The notes beneath the pieces are model-generated. The model was not told the origin of the DNA, ran no database searches, and saw only the letters and a program-made list of their open reading frames with translations. Shown one piece after another: positions 26,332 to 35,703 of a DNA stretch of 64,000 bases (positions are counted from its first letter, which is position 1; each line of letters starts with the position of its first letter). Location of the stretch: assembly GCA_900548675.1 (NCBI GenBank), contig URLJ01000006.1:1-64000 (forward strand), written 5' to 3'. Position numbers and translations under genes: made by a program. This DNA comes from an uncultured Mollicutes bacterium (lineage in GTDB: Bacteria; Bacillota_I; Bacilli_A; ML615J-28; CAG-313).

Positions 26332-28014
26332 ATGAAGAATAATTTGGTAAAGAAAATAATTTCATTTACATTTTTATTAATAAGTATTTTATCACTTTCA
26401 AGTTGTTCCGAAGAAGGTGTGTGCGTAGTTAAATTTTATAACGATAGAACAATCGTTGCGGTTGAAAAAATAGCACCTTATAGTAATGTCGAATACACAG
26501 GTGAAGAACCTTTAAAAGCTGGTTATAAATTTATTGGTTGGGATAAAGAATTAATTAATGTTACAACCGACCTTCATGTTCATGCTTTATTTAAGCGAAA
26601 TAAAGAACTCCCTTCAAAAGTAACTGATATTATAGGTGAATATGTCCAACCAAAAATATTTTTCAGAACTTTTAATTCTTTAAGTGCTGAAGAAGCTAAA
26701 AATGAACTTGGGATATATTATATCGAAAATGAAACAGATCTAGAAAATATTGATTATGATAAAGAAATCGTCCTTTATGAAGAAACAGTTAGATCATTAC
26801 AAAATCTAATTGAAAAAATAGAATTAATCACTAAATTTGAAGAAGTATCGATTGAAGCCCTCGGCAATGATTTAAATAATGTTTTTTCTTCAATTAGTAA
26901 AAGTAAACTAGCTGTAGAAATTCTTACATCAATGGACATTGGCGAAGGTATTCTTAACAGCATTTTATCTCCATCAGAAGAATTAACTTATCAAACAAGA
27001 AAAACTATATTCGAAAAAGATTTACAAAATATGGCTAAAATTAGTTCATCTATTGCGAAAATTCTTGCAAACTCTCATGAATATAGTTTGACAGAAACAG
27101 TAAAAGCTGAAACTGCATCGATTGATGAAGTATTAAAAAATTTAGAAATGTTATCTTATTTTGGTGATGAAAACGTAAAGTTTATTATTGATGCCGCAAT
27201 AGACTTTATCAGTGATGAAAGCTTCACAGATGTTATTTTCGCTATCACAAAATGGGCTGAAAAAAATGGCATAGATTCTTTTGACACATTATATAACAAA
27301 TATCTTTTAAATTCAGAGATAGTTAATTTAAATGCTTTAGCACCATTAGAACTATTAACTACTATTCTCGATACAGCTAATAATAGTGGTCTTATTGAAA
27401 AAGTTTTAGGATTTATAAGTATAGAAATAGATTCTGACCTAATAACATCAATTATTGAAAATGTTAAAGATTTTAATTCCTTAATGCATGAAACATCTTT
27501 AAAGAATTATACTTTAGAAGAATTATCAACTTTAACAATTGATGATTTACTAAAAGTACTATATTTAAATAGAGATGAAAAATTATTTGCAGCTTTAGAA
27601 AAAGTTTATTTAGTAGCTAATACTATTTATGAATTTATAAATGAAGAGGTTTTACCAATCGCTAAAGGTGATTTTGATCTTATTTTAGATGTAGTTAAGA
27701 ACCTTCTTTTAAAAGGCTATTTTGCAAGCTATGATCATGAAACTGGAACTTTAAATAATGCTATTCTTGAAAGTGAAGTAGCTAATATCTTTAAAATAAG
27801 TTATTTACAAGATGAAGAAGTTTTAAAACTTATCGCTACTTTTATGGATTATGAACTAGCCGAAGACGCTAATATCTTAGAAGTAGTAAAAACTGCAGAA
27901 TTCAAAATTGCTTTTGTTGAATTTGCAGGCAATATGGTTAATTTCATCTATGGTGGAATGAAAGATATGACGCTTCTTGAAATAGTAAGCGATATAATTG
28001 AATCATTAGTATAA
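26332..28014 (+). CDS. Lipoprotein with InlB-type repeat and long helical domain, unknown function
   Basis: 560 residues. Lipobox SLSSC (Cys near residue 25) ends a typical signal. The first mature segment, VVKFYND to GYKFIGWDKELINV, is a textbook Listeria-Bacteroides repeat with its GYxFxGW core. The remaining 470 residues are almost wholly helical, rich in Leu, Ile, Asp and Glu, with no membrane segment, suggesting a helical-repeat extracellular domain. The gene follows pgi by 5 bases and ends at a strong hairpin. Layout is similar to the 1.8-5.8 kb lipoprotein. No function can be assigned. Confidence 0.8.
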   Translation: MKNNLVKKIISFTFLLISILSLSSCSEEGVCVVKFYNDRTIVAVEKIAPYSNVEYTGEEPLKAGYKFIGWDKELINVTTDLHVHALFKRNKELPSKVTDIIGEYVQPKIFFRTFNSLSAEEAKNELGIYYIENETDLENIDYDKEIVLYEETVRSLQNLIEKIELITKFEEVSIEALGNDLNNVFSSISKSKLAVEILTSMDIGEGILNSILSPSEELTYQTRKTIFEKDLQNMAKISSSIAKILANSHEYSLTETVKAETASIDEVLKNLEMLSYFGDENVKFIIDAAIDFISDESFTDVIFAITKWAEKNGIDSFDTLYNKYLLNSEIVNLNALAPLELLTTILDTANNSGLIEKVLGFISIEIDSDLITSIIENVKDFNSLMHETSLKNYTLEELSTLTIDDLLKVLYLNRDEKLFAALEKVYLVANTIYEFINEEVLPIAKGDFDLILDVVKNLLLKGYFASYDHETGTLNNAILESEVANIFKISYLQDEEVLKLIATFMDYELAEDANILEVVKTAEFKIAFVEFAGNMVNFIYGGMKDMTLLEIVSDIIESLV

Positions 28015-28019
28015 AAAAG

Positions 28020-28066
28020 TACGTGAAGATGTTTATGAATTATTTCATAACCATTTTCACGTATTT
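28020..28066 (+). terminator. Rho-independent terminator
   Basis: TACGTGAA and TTCACGTA close a longer imperfect stem (inner TATGAA/TTCATA), followed by TTTT. It ends the dnaE-pgi-lipoprotein region. Confidence 0.85.
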
Positions 28067-28103
28067 TAATTTAACATTTTTTACAATAAATAAATAATAT
28101 CAA

Positions 28104-29282
28104 ATGTTTAATAATATAAATATGAAGAAAAAATTAATTATTGTATTAATATCCATAATGCTTCTTACAGGTTGTGCAAAGAAAGTAGGAAACAAAGATT
28201 ATCACATTGTTGAAAAAAATCTTAAGATAGATGATAATTGTGAAGTATTATATCCAACTATAGATGAAATAATAGATGAATCATTAAGAGAAAATATTGT
28301 AAAAACTACCAAAAAAATTAAAGAAAACAAAAAAGTGTATCCCGATATAACTTATCAAAGTTTTCTTTCTAAACCATATATTAGTTATTTAATAAATTAT
28401 CAATATCAAGATAAAAAAATAATTAAAGGTTATATTTACAATTTAAATACTAAAGGTGCGGTATATGTAAAAAAAGATGAAATACTTAAGATACTTAACT
28501 CATATGAGAATAACGCTTTTAGAATAAAAGAAAGTGACTTAGGCTTTTTAACTTATATTATTAATCAGGATAAACTAGAAATTTATTTATCAGAGTATTT
28601 AAATGCACATAATAATAAAATTGTCATACCGCTTGATGAACAACGATTGCTCATTGATGAAAGTACGCAAAAGCGTGAAGAAGAAAAAAAACTTGTCGCG
28701 ATTACATTTGATGATGCCCCTAGTGTAAAAACTAAAGAAATCGTTGATTTACTAGAACAGCTAGGTGTTAAAGCAACATTTTTTATTTTAGGTTGTAATG
28801 CTGAAATATATAAAAATGAATTATTATACATTGATGCTAATGATCATGAAATTGGTAACCATTCTTATTCACACCCTAATTTTAAAAAAATAACGTTAGA
28901 AGAAGGATTAAAAGAAATTACAACAACGCAAGAAATTATTTTTAATATAACAAATCATTATCCTCGAGTATTTCGCTTCCCGTATGGAGCGGTAAATAAA
29001 AGTGTTTTAAAAGAAATTAACATTCCTACTGTTCTTTGGGATGTTGATTCTCTAGATTGGCAAGACCACACAACCGCATCTATTGTAAAAAAAGTTAAAG
29101 GTAGTGTTAGAAAAAATAGTATTTTGTTATTTCATGATTTCAAGTACTATAACAAAGAAGCTATAACAATCGTTATAAAAGATTTACAAAAAGAAGGTTA
29201 TACTTTTGTTTCTGTTTCAAAACTCTTAAAGTTTGCGAGTGAAGAGGATATAAAAACAGGAATTATACATTTTAATGGTTAA
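28104..29282 (+). CDS. Polysaccharide deacetylase lipoprotein
   Basis: 392 residues. The probable start is ATG 28122 (seventh residue), giving MKKKLIIVLISIMLLTGC with a lipobox Cys. The NodB catalytic domain covers about residues 195-380: TFDDAPS (Asp and metal Asp), ATFFILG, GNHSYSHPNF (metal His pair), RFPYGAVN, and LLFHD (catalytic His). Homologues remove acetyl groups from peptidoglycan or chitin-like polymers at the cell surface. The N-terminal 190 residues resemble the accessory domain of PdaC-type enzymes. Ribosome site is weak. Confidence 0.9.
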   Translation: MFNNINMKKKLIIVLISIMLLTGCAKKVGNKDYHIVEKNLKIDDNCEVLYPTIDEIIDESLRENIVKTTKKIKENKKVYPDITYQSFLSKPYISYLINYQYQDKKIIKGYIYNLNTKGAVYVKKDEILKILNSYENNAFRIKESDLGFLTYIINQDKLEIYLSEYLNAHNNKIVIPLDEQRLLIDESTQKREEEKKLVAITFDDAPSVKTKEIVDLLEQLGVKATFFILGCNAEIYKNELLYIDANDHEIGNHSYSHPNFKKITLEEGLKEITTTQEIIFNITNHYPRVFRFPYGAVNKSVLKEINIPTVLWDVDSLDWQDHTTASIVKKVKGSVRKNSILLFHDFKYYNKEAITIVIKDLQKEGYTFVSVSKLLKFASEEDIKTGIIHFNG

Positions 29283-29298
29283 AAATAAATTTTTATGG

Positions 29299-29304
29299 TA
29301 GAAT
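29299..29304 (+). promoter_or_regulatory. Extended -10 promoter
   Basis: TTATGGTAGAATATG, about 30 bases upstream of the CmpB-like gene, which begins after TGAGGA. Confidence 0.55.
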
Positions 29305-29332
29305 ATGTAAAAAGACTTGTGAGGAAATTCCA

Positions 29333-30082
29333 ATGAATAAAATAATGATTTTTAACTTTTCTTTGTATAATCTATTATTATATTTTTTTATCTATGCCTT
29401 TTTAGGGTGGTGTTTAGAAGTAATTTACGCCACTATTAAAACAAAGAAATTCATTAATAGGGGTTTTTTAAATGGACCAGTTTGTCCAATATATGGGGTA
29501 GGAGTAGTAATCGTTCTAGTAATTTTAACGCCCTTCAAAGCTAACCCCTTCGTTTTATTCTTTTGTTCTGTCGGACTTACAACTCTTTTAGAGTTAGTAA
29601 CAGGTTTCGTTTTAGAAAAGTTCTTTCACACTAAATGGTGGGATTATTCAAACCGGAAATTTAATTTTAAGGGTTACATATGTGTTAAATTTTCGATTAT
29701 ATGGGGCGCAATCTGCAGCTTTGTGGTGTATTTCTTCCACGCATTAATTGATGATTTGTTATCAAAAATACCATATGTCGTGGGCTTGGTATTTTTAGGA
29801 ATCTTTAGTTTCTTAATAATGGTCGATTTGATCTTGACGATTTTACAAATGGTTCACTTAAATAAAGTTTCAAAAGAATTAGCAACGTTAAACAATGTTA
29901 TGCATATTCCTTCCGATGCTATCGGTAAAACCCTTTCGAATATAACGCTCAGCGGTATGGAAAAATCCGAAATTTTAAAAAGCAAATTTGAAAAACTTCG
30001 AATAGTTAAAGCTTTCCCTGATTTAAAAAAAACGATAAATGCTCGTCTTAAGATCAAAAAGCAAAATGAAAAGCAGGAATAA
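29333..30082 (+). CDS. CmpB-type putative ABC-transporter membrane protein
   Basis: 249 residues with about five membrane helices. The family hallmark is obvious in the N-terminal half: FLGWCLEVIY, then FINRGFLNGPVCPIYG, then the KWWDYSNRKFNFKGYIC segment. Proteins of this family (PF06541-type) are annotated as putative ABC-transporter type IV but have no proven function. The C-terminal 70 residues are charged and probably cytoplasmic. Two bases separate it from the PfkB kinase, suggesting one transcript. Confidence 0.85.
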   Translation: MNKIMIFNFSLYNLLLYFFIYAFLGWCLEVIYATIKTKKFINRGFLNGPVCPIYGVGVVIVLVILTPFKANPFVLFFCSVGLTTLLELVTGFVLEKFFHTKWWDYSNRKFNFKGYICVKFSIIWGAICSFVVYFFHALIDDLLSKIPYVVGLVFLGIFSFLIMVDLILTILQMVHLNKVSKELATLNNVMHIPSDAIGKTLSNITLSGMEKSEILKSKFEKLRIVKAFPDLKKTINARLKIKKQNEKQE

Positions 30083-30084
30083 AT

Positions 30085-30960
30085 ATGAAAGTAGTAGTTA
30101 TTGGTACTTTTAATGTAGACTATGTAGGTGAGACGATCTTTCCCCTAAAACGAGGAGAATCACATCCAGGGAATATCAAAATATCAGCTGGAGGGGTAGC
30201 TCGAAATATTGTTGAAAATCTTGCCCGTTTGGGTATGAAAGTAACGTTTATAACCGCTGTTGGTAGTGATGCCTATGGCATAAAATATAAAAAAGATTTA
30301 GAAGAATTGAAAGTTAAATTTATAATCCCTAGACATAACGATAACGCTTTAACATCAACTTATTTAGCGGTTAACAATAACAAGGGTGAATTGGAATACG
30401 CAGTGGTAGAAACTGCAATCTTGGATTATTTATCTCCTCAATATTTTGAAAACCTAATAGGAGAAATTAATAAAAACGATATGGTAATCTTAGATGCTAA
30501 TCTAAGATCTGATACCATTAATTATTTGTTAGAGAATGTTACGGCGATGATTATTGGTGACGCTGTAAGCGCGATAAAAGCTCAAAAATATATCGAACAC
30601 TTAGATAAATTCTTCTTATTAAAAGTTAATAGTCATGAAAAAGAAGTTATAAATGAAGCGTTAAAAGAAAAAAGACCTAAAAATCTTATAATAACCGCGG
30701 GAAAACACGATTTGATATATGAGAGAAAAGATGCGTTAAATGGTATTGTTTCTAAATCATTTACGCCTAAAAAAGTTTCCAATATTGTTAGCACAACAGG
30801 TGCTGGTGATGCGTTATTAGCGGGAATTATTTACGCTGTTTCAAACTATCAAAGTGTTGAAAAAGGAATTGAATTAGGAATGGCGATGTCCGCTCTTACC
30901 CTTCAGATAGCAGGGGCGGTAAATCCCAATATTATAAAAGTTCTTCAAGATAAAAACTAG
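30085..30960 (+). CDS. PfkB family carbohydrate kinase, possible pseudouridine kinase
   Basis: 291 residues, ribokinase fold. N-terminal substrate region GGVARNIVENLARLG near residue 36 and C-terminal signature TTGAGDALLAGI near residue 235, with the catalytic Asp in GAGD. GGVARNIVENLARLG and the later DAVSAIKAQK resemble pseudouridine kinases (PsuK), but no psuG glycosidase is present here to confirm that. It is followed by a putative small RNA element and not by another gene. Confidence 0.85.
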   Translation: MKVVVIGTFNVDYVGETIFPLKRGESHPGNIKISAGGVARNIVENLARLGMKVTFITAVGSDAYGIKYKKDLEELKVKFIIPRHNDNALTSTYLAVNNNKGELEYAVVETAILDYLSPQYFENLIGEINKNDMVILDANLRSDTINYLLENVTAMIIGDAVSAIKAQKYIEHLDKFFLLKVNSHEKEVINEALKEKRPKNLIITAGKHDLIYERKDALNGIVSKSFTPKKVSNIVSTTGAGDALLAGIIYAVSNYQSVEKGIELGMAMSALTLQIAGAVNPNIIKVLQDKN

Positions 30961-30969
30961 AAGTTATGG

Positions 30970-30975
30970 TAATAT
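30970..30975 (+). promoter_or_regulatory. Extended -10 element ahead of the first putative small RNA
   Basis: TTATGGTAATATAT lies just after the PfkB stop. A similar TTATGGTAAAATAT precedes the second RNA element at 40108. Confidence 0.45.
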
Positions 30976-30982
30976 ATAAGTG

Positions 30983-31087
30983 TGGAGAAAAATACAATAC
31001 TCTAAGATAACTACATAAATACCTTAAAGTATATATCCCAATGGGATTATAATTATGGCTCTCTTAGAAATAGAGAGCCTTTTATTT
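30983..31087 (+). ncRNA. Putative structured small RNA or leader, copy 1
   Basis: About 105 nt between an extended -10 element and a clear terminator: GGCTCTCT/AGAGAGCC with T-rich tail at 31057-31086. An internal hairpin ATCCC-AAT-GGGAT lies at about 31035-31047. TCTAAGA at 31001-31007 is complementary to TCTTAGA at 31062-31068, inside the terminator stem and loop. The element at 40120-40215 has the same order of parts, with a changed but still complementary pair. It may be a trans-acting RNA or an attenuator for the lysoplasmalogenase gene 290 bases downstream, although that gene has its own promoter. Confidence 0.45.
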
Positions 31088-31323
31088 TGCGTAATGCTGA
31101 ACTTAAAAAAGTAATTAAAATATCTGCGAGGTGTATGGCCTTATTAGGATTAAGAAAATCCATATCATGGCAGCTATGATAGAAGTAGTTATTCTATTTA
31201 TTAAGTATTTTACTATTTTAAGATTTATAAAATTAGTATTAAAAAGAACTAAGAAGTTTTTTAATATTTACAAGACATTATCACAAAATGAACACAAGAC
31301 CTATCTCCCAAAATTAAAAAACG
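31088..31323. other. Intergenic stretch without a convincing gene
   Basis: A GTG-started frame of 87 codons begins at 31131, but it has no ribosome site, runs through the promoter and start of the next gene and has no family resemblance. No tRNA or repeat was seen. Confidence 0.5.
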
Positions 31324-31352
31324 TTGATTTTTGGGAATTAATATGGTATAAT
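31324..31352 (+). promoter_or_regulatory. SigA-type promoter of the YhhN gene
   Basis: TTGATT, a 17-base spacer ending in ATATGG, and TATAAT, 26 bases before ATG 31379. Confidence 0.8.
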
Positions 31353-31378
31353 AAGAATAAATATTGTGGAGGTTGCTT

Positions 31379-32056
31379 ATGCCCTTTGTTTTAAGTATAT
31401 TTATATTTGCAGTTTTTACAGTAATCCATCTTGTCTGTTGTTATTTAGGTTTAGAAAGAGCTAGGATGGTTACTAAATGCATGTTAATACCATTATTAAC
31501 AATATCACTACAAGCCTATGGATGCAATAAAGTATTGATATATTGTGCCCTAATATTTGGTTTAATCGGTGATTTATTAATTGTTGTTAACAATGATAAA
31601 ATGTTTTTTATGTTGGGAATGTTGTCATTTGGTGTAAATCATATTTTCAACTTAATTACAGTTATATCGTTAATACCATTTAAATTAAATTATTTTTATT
31701 ACATAGGTATGGCAGTTTTAGCAGTTTGTTATATAGGTTTATTAGGTTACCTTTTAAAAGGATATATGGGGAAATTTTCTTATGTAAATGGTGTATATTC
31801 TTACATTATTCTTTTGAATATTATATTTTCAGTAATTCTAATGATAAGTTTATATGGTGCCGTAGGTTTAAATGCTTTTTTAGGCGGTATAGCAGTTCTC
31901 TTAGGGGTTATAATATTTAGTATAAGTGATACGCTAATAGCGATTAATGTATATGTAAGAACACTTAAAAAATCATCATTTTTTACAATGGCTACTTACA
32001 TTTTAGCCCAAATATTAATTAGCTTTGGTTTGGCGTTTATCATAAAACTATTGTAG
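31379..32056 (+). CDS. YhhN family lysoplasmalogenase-like membrane protein
   Basis: About 225 residues with eight hydrophobic helices, matching the TMEM86/YhhN fold. LIFGLIGDLLIVV near residue 55 and the late FSISDTLIAINVY match the conserved Asp-bearing helices of the family. Characterised members hydrolyse the vinyl ether bond of lysoplasmalogens; here that is inference. The start is ATG 31379 because GGAGG lies 5 bases upstream; a TTG five codons earlier has no site. The next gene is cardiolipin synthase, 13 bases on, consistent with membrane-lipid metabolism. Confidence 0.82.
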   Translation: MPFVLSIFIFAVFTVIHLVCCYLGLERARMVTKCMLIPLLTISLQAYGCNKVLIYCALIFGLIGDLLIVVNNDKMFFMLGMLSFGVNHIFNLITVISLIPFKLNYFYYIGMAVLAVCYIGLLGYLLKGYMGKFSYVNGVYSYIILLNIIFSVILMISLYGAVGLNAFLGGIAVLLGVIIFSISDTLIAINVYVRTLKKSSFFTMATYILAQILISFGLAFIIKLL

Positions 32057-32069
32057 TTAGGAGAAAAAG

Positions 32070-33599
32070 ATGCTTAACGAAAGAAGAACTACATCAATAA
32101 TTAGAAGAATTATCAACGCTATAATAACTTTAATATTTATACTATTACAACTAGCGCTTTATACAATTTTATATTTTGAAATATATGCTAGTACTTATGT
32201 CCAACTAATAGCTTATATCTTAGGTGTGATACTAGTTATGTATATTTTACAAACAAGATATAATTCTAGTTATAAAATCAGTTGGATTGTCTTAATATTA
32301 CTATTTCCGGTTTTTGGTACTTTGATGTACTTGTTTGTAGGGGCATATCACCCATTACCTGAACGTAAAATTAAGAAAATAAATGCGTACATTAAAGATT
32401 ATATCCCCGTATCAAAAACAGCAGATGAAGTTTTTCAAGATGATTTAGTAGCCAAAAAGCACGCAAAAATTTTACAAAAACAAGCCCCAGTAGGTTTATA
32501 TACTAATACCGCTATTGAGTATTATAAAGATCCTGTACCTAAATATAATGACATGATTGAAAAAATAAAAAATGCGAAAAACTATATTTTTATGGAGTAT
32601 TTCATTATATCAGACGGTTTTTTATGGAATGATATTTTAGAAATATTATTAGAAAAAGCTCGTGCAGGAGTAGAAGTAAAAATAATTTATGATGATATCG
32701 GTTCCTTAAGATCCCTTGATAAAGGAGGAATAAAGCGCCTTAATAAAAACCCTAATTTTAGAATGGTTGCCTATAACCCGATGGGAATAAAGGTTTCTTT
32801 AGGACTTAATTATCGCGACCATCGTAAAGCCGTTATCATCGATGGTGAGTATGCCTATTCCGGTGGCGATAATATTGCGGATGAATATATCCACAAACTA
32901 ATTCGTTTTGGTAAATGGCGCGATACAGGTTTTCGCTTAACTGGCGATGCCGTTAAACAATACATTTTAATGTTTGTTGAAATGTGGTATATGTCAACAA
33001 AGGAAATGCTAGATGCTAAGCAATATATTAAAGAGACAAATGTTTTAAGCGATGCGGTGCATATTCCTTTTGGTGATGGACCTCACAATAAAGTTGAGTT
33101 ATCATACGATGTTGTGACATCAATGGTTGATAATTCTCAAAAATATTTATATATCTCAACACCATATTTAATCGTAAATAGAGAATTTATTTTAAATATT
33201 GCTAAATTATCTGAAAGTGGCGTAAAGGTAGTTATTTTAGTACCTAAAATACCTGATAAAAAAATAACATTTTGGTTGACCCAAGCCCATTACAAAGATA
33301 TTTTAGCAGCAGGTGGTAAAATTTATGAATATACTCCTGGCTTCAATCACGCGAAAATGGTGTTATCCGATGATAAGTATTTATTATTAGGTACGATTAA
33401 TATGGACTTCAGAAGTTTCTTTTTGAATTTTGAAAGCGGTGACTTAATAATTGGTGATGAAGTAATAAAAGAAGTTAAAAAGGATTTCGAAGAACAACTA
33501 GCAATATCCAAAGAAGTGACTTACGAAGAATGGTGTAAACGCCCTTTAATCAAAAAAATAGTACAATTCGTATTGTATATTTTTGCGGTATTATTTTAA
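32070..33599 (+). CDS. cls: Cardiolipin synthase
   Basis: 509 residues. Two N-terminal membrane helices (about residues 15-95) are followed by two phospholipase-D domains with HKD motifs: HRKAVIIDGEYAYSGGDN near residue 250 and HAKMVLSDDKYLLLGTINMD near residue 428. It joins two phosphatidylglycerol molecules into cardiolipin at the membrane. AGGAGA precedes ATG. Linked to the YhhN gene upstream and to tgt downstream (15 bases). Confidence 0.95.
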   Translation: MLNERRTTSIIRRIINAIITLIFILLQLALYTILYFEIYASTYVQLIAYILGVILVMYILQTRYNSSYKISWIVLILLFPVFGTLMYLFVGAYHPLPERKIKKINAYIKDYIPVSKTADEVFQDDLVAKKHAKILQKQAPVGLYTNTAIEYYKDPVPKYNDMIEKIKNAKNYIFMEYFIISDGFLWNDILEILLEKARAGVEVKIIYDDIGSLRSLDKGGIKRLNKNPNFRMVAYNPMGIKVSLGLNYRDHRKAVIIDGEYAYSGGDNIADEYIHKLIRFGKWRDTGFRLTGDAVKQYILMFVEMWYMSTKEMLDAKQYIKETNVLSDAVHIPFGDGPHNKVELSYDVVTSMVDNSQKYLYISTPYLIVNREFILNIAKLSESGVKVVILVPKIPDKKITFWLTQAHYKDILAAGGKIYEYTPGFNHAKMVLSDDKYLLLGTINMDFRSFFLNFESGDLIIGDEVIKEVKKDFEEQLAISKEVTYEEWCKRPLIKKIVQFVLYIFAVLF

Positions 33600-33614
33600 G
33601 AAAGAGAAAAAAAT

Positions 33615-34745
33615 ATGGTTATAAAATATAAGTTAGTAAAAGAAGATTCACGCTCAATGGCAAGACTCGGTGTCATAACAACACCTCATTCAACCTTTGA
33701 AACGCCAATATTTATGCCTGTTGGAACGCAAGCGACGGTAAAAGGAATGAGTCCTGAAGAATTAAAAGCATGTGGTGCACAAATTATTTTGGGAAATACA
33801 TATCATTTATGGAATCAACCAGGGCATAAAATAGTCGAAGAAGCAGGTGGACTTCATAAATTTATGAATTGGGACCGCTCAATTCTTACAGACTCAGGAG
33901 GATTTCAAGTATTCTCCCTCGCTAAAATTAGAGATATCAAAGAAGAAGGTGTAACTTTCCGCCATCACAAAAGTGGGGCTAAGTTATTTTTATCACCAGA
34001 GATCGCCATGGAAATTCAAAATAGTTTAGGTAGCGACATTATGATGAGTTTTGATGAATGCCCTCCTTATCCTGCTACACGTGATTATATGGAAAAATCT
34101 GTAGAAAGAACAATTCGTTGGGCCAAAAGAGGATTAGAAGCTCATAAAAACAAAGATACGCAAGGATTATTTGGAATTGTTCAAGGAGGTATATACAAAG
34201 ACATTCGTTTGCATTGTGCCGAAGAACTTACAAAACTTCCTTTTGATGGTTTCTCGGTAGGAGGTTTAAGTGTCGGTGAGCCTAAGGTTTTACAAAATGA
34301 AGTCTTATCTTATACAACTCCAGCGCTTCCTAAAGATAAACCTCGATACTTAATGGGGGTTGGTTCACCAGGTGCTATTCTCGATGGCGTTGAAAGAGGA
34401 ATCGATATGTTTGACTGTGTTCTTCCAACTAGAATTGCAAGACATGGTACGGCTATGACATCTTGTGGTCGACTTCTTCTAAAAAACAAAGAATTTGAAA
34501 GAGATTTTACTCCTCTTGATCCAGAATGCGATTGTTATACATGTAAAAATTATACCAAAGCTTACCTTCGTCACCTAATCAAAGCTGATGAAACCTTTGG
34601 ACAACGCTTAATCAGTATTCATAATACAGCATTTTTACTAAATCTAATGAAAAACATTAGAACAGCTATTAAAGAAGATCGTTTTTTAGAATTTAAGGAA
34701 GAGTTTTATCAAAAGTATGGCATAACCGATGAAAAAGATTTTTAG
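33615..34745 (+). CDS. tgt: Queuine/preQ1 tRNA-guanine transglycosylase
   Basis: 376 residues. Exchanges guanine-34 of GUN-anticodon tRNAs for preQ1. Active-site blocks: LTDSGGFQVFSL near residue 94, QGGIYKD, GGLSVGEP and the catalytic MFDCVLPTR near residue 265. Zinc ligands CDCYTCKNY and the later His (ISIHN) are intact. No queC/D/E/F, queA or ruvB is in the window, so the preQ1 source lies elsewhere. It is followed by a lipoprotein gene after 8 bases. Confidence 0.97.
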   Translation: MVIKYKLVKEDSRSMARLGVITTPHSTFETPIFMPVGTQATVKGMSPEELKACGAQIILGNTYHLWNQPGHKIVEEAGGLHKFMNWDRSILTDSGGFQVFSLAKIRDIKEEGVTFRHHKSGAKLFLSPEIAMEIQNSLGSDIMMSFDECPPYPATRDYMEKSVERTIRWAKRGLEAHKNKDTQGLFGIVQGGIYKDIRLHCAEELTKLPFDGFSVGGLSVGEPKVLQNEVLSYTTPALPKDKPRYLMGVGSPGAILDGVERGIDMFDCVLPTRIARHGTAMTSCGRLLLKNKEFERDFTPLDPECDCYTCKNYTKAYLRHLIKADETFGQRLISIHNTAFLLNLMKNIRTAIKEDRFLEFKEEFYQKYGITDEKDF

Positions 34746-34753
34746 GAGGTCTT

Positions 34754-35632
34754 ATGCATAAATTGAGATTAAAATTAAAAGCAAGCAAAATGCTACTAGG
34801 CATAATGTTACTTCTTTTTATCTTAGTTACTGGTTGTAGTGATTTAAAATCATACGATGGGGGAGTAACACTTACCATACCTGATGAAATAAAGAATTAT
34901 ATGAATTATATTGGTGAACTCCCAAGTAGACATTTTGATTATGATGGGCCAGTGAAAGTAGCTAAATCAAGTAGTAGTAATTATTACATTTTTGGTGGAA
35001 ATGACCAATATGTATTTAGTGAAAAATTTGGTGAACATTTAGAAAAATATATGGGAAATAGTATCATCACGGAAAATAACCCCGCCTATGATGAAAAAGA
35101 AGGAAAAACAAACTTTGCAGGAAAAACAGTACCTATCGATTCTCCAAGCGAAGAAATTATGATGGTAACGTGGGATGAAACGGGCACTAGATATTCGTAC
35201 CAATATCGTACATTTGTGTCTAATGGTAAGCGATATTATGCTTTTTGGTATACAACTAATATCATTATATCGATGGAATTACCTTTGATGGTTAAAAAAG
35301 TTGATAATCAAAATCGTTTGTTTTTATTGTCACTTCCATATGATACTAAATATGATGTTTCGCCAGCCTTAGAGTTAAAAAAGCTTGTTAAAAAAGATAC
35401 ATATTTAGATGAATCATATTATATTTTTCAATATCCAAATTATTTAACTTTGACACTTAAGTGTCAAAACGAAGAAGAACGACAAAATGCGATTAAAGAT
35501 TGGTACCGGACATATTGTTTTGGGCACGAAGAAAACGGCAAATTTGTTTTTACCTATTTAGGAATTAATTATGAACTTTCTTTTGGTGTTTATAAGCAAG
35601 GTAACCCTGGATTCAAACTTAGCATTATTTGA
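34754..35632 (+). CDS. Lipoprotein of unknown function
   Basis: 292 residues, starting with a lipoprotein signal that ends in the lipobox LVTGC (Cys near residue 28). The mature part is mixed alpha/beta with no motif that I recognise. Strong AGGAGG precedes ATG. It uses TGA as stop and is followed directly by a terminator, so it is the last gene of the YhhN-cls-tgt transcript. Confidence 0.75.
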   Translation: MHKLRLKLKASKMLLGIMLLLFILVTGCSDLKSYDGGVTLTIPDEIKNYMNYIGELPSRHFDYDGPVKVAKSSSSNYYIFGGNDQYVFSEKFGEHLEKYMGNSIITENNPAYDEKEGKTNFAGKTVPIDSPSEEIMMVTWDETGTRYSYQYRTFVSNGKRYYAFWYTTNIIISMELPLMVKKVDNQNRLFLLSLPYDTKYDVSPALELKKLVKKDTYLDESYYIFQYPNYLTLTLKCQNEEERQNAIKDWYRTYCFGHEENGKFVFTYLGINYELSFGVYKQGNPGFKLSII

Positions 35633-35643
35633 TAATAAAATGG

Positions 35644-35680
35644 ACACTCCTTTAATAAAATATTAAAGGGGTGTTTTTTA
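35644..35680 (+). terminator. Rho-independent terminator between the lipoprotein gene and ftsW
   Basis: ACACTCCTTTAAT and ATTAAAGGGGTGT form a 13-bp stem with one G-T pair, then TTTTTTATT. A GTG at 35671 that could start ftsW lies inside the stem. Confidence 0.85.
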
Positions 35681-35703
35681 TTAAACATATTTTAAGAAAA
35701 AAG

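Noticed and set aside
31131..31394. 87-codon open frame between the small RNA element and the YhhN gene
   Set aside because: GTG start without ribosome site, overlaps the promoter and start of the real gene, and no family resemblance.
35671..35703. GTG start for ftsW
   Set aside because: It lies inside the 3' arm of the preceding terminator; ATG 35704 gives the family-typical N-terminus.
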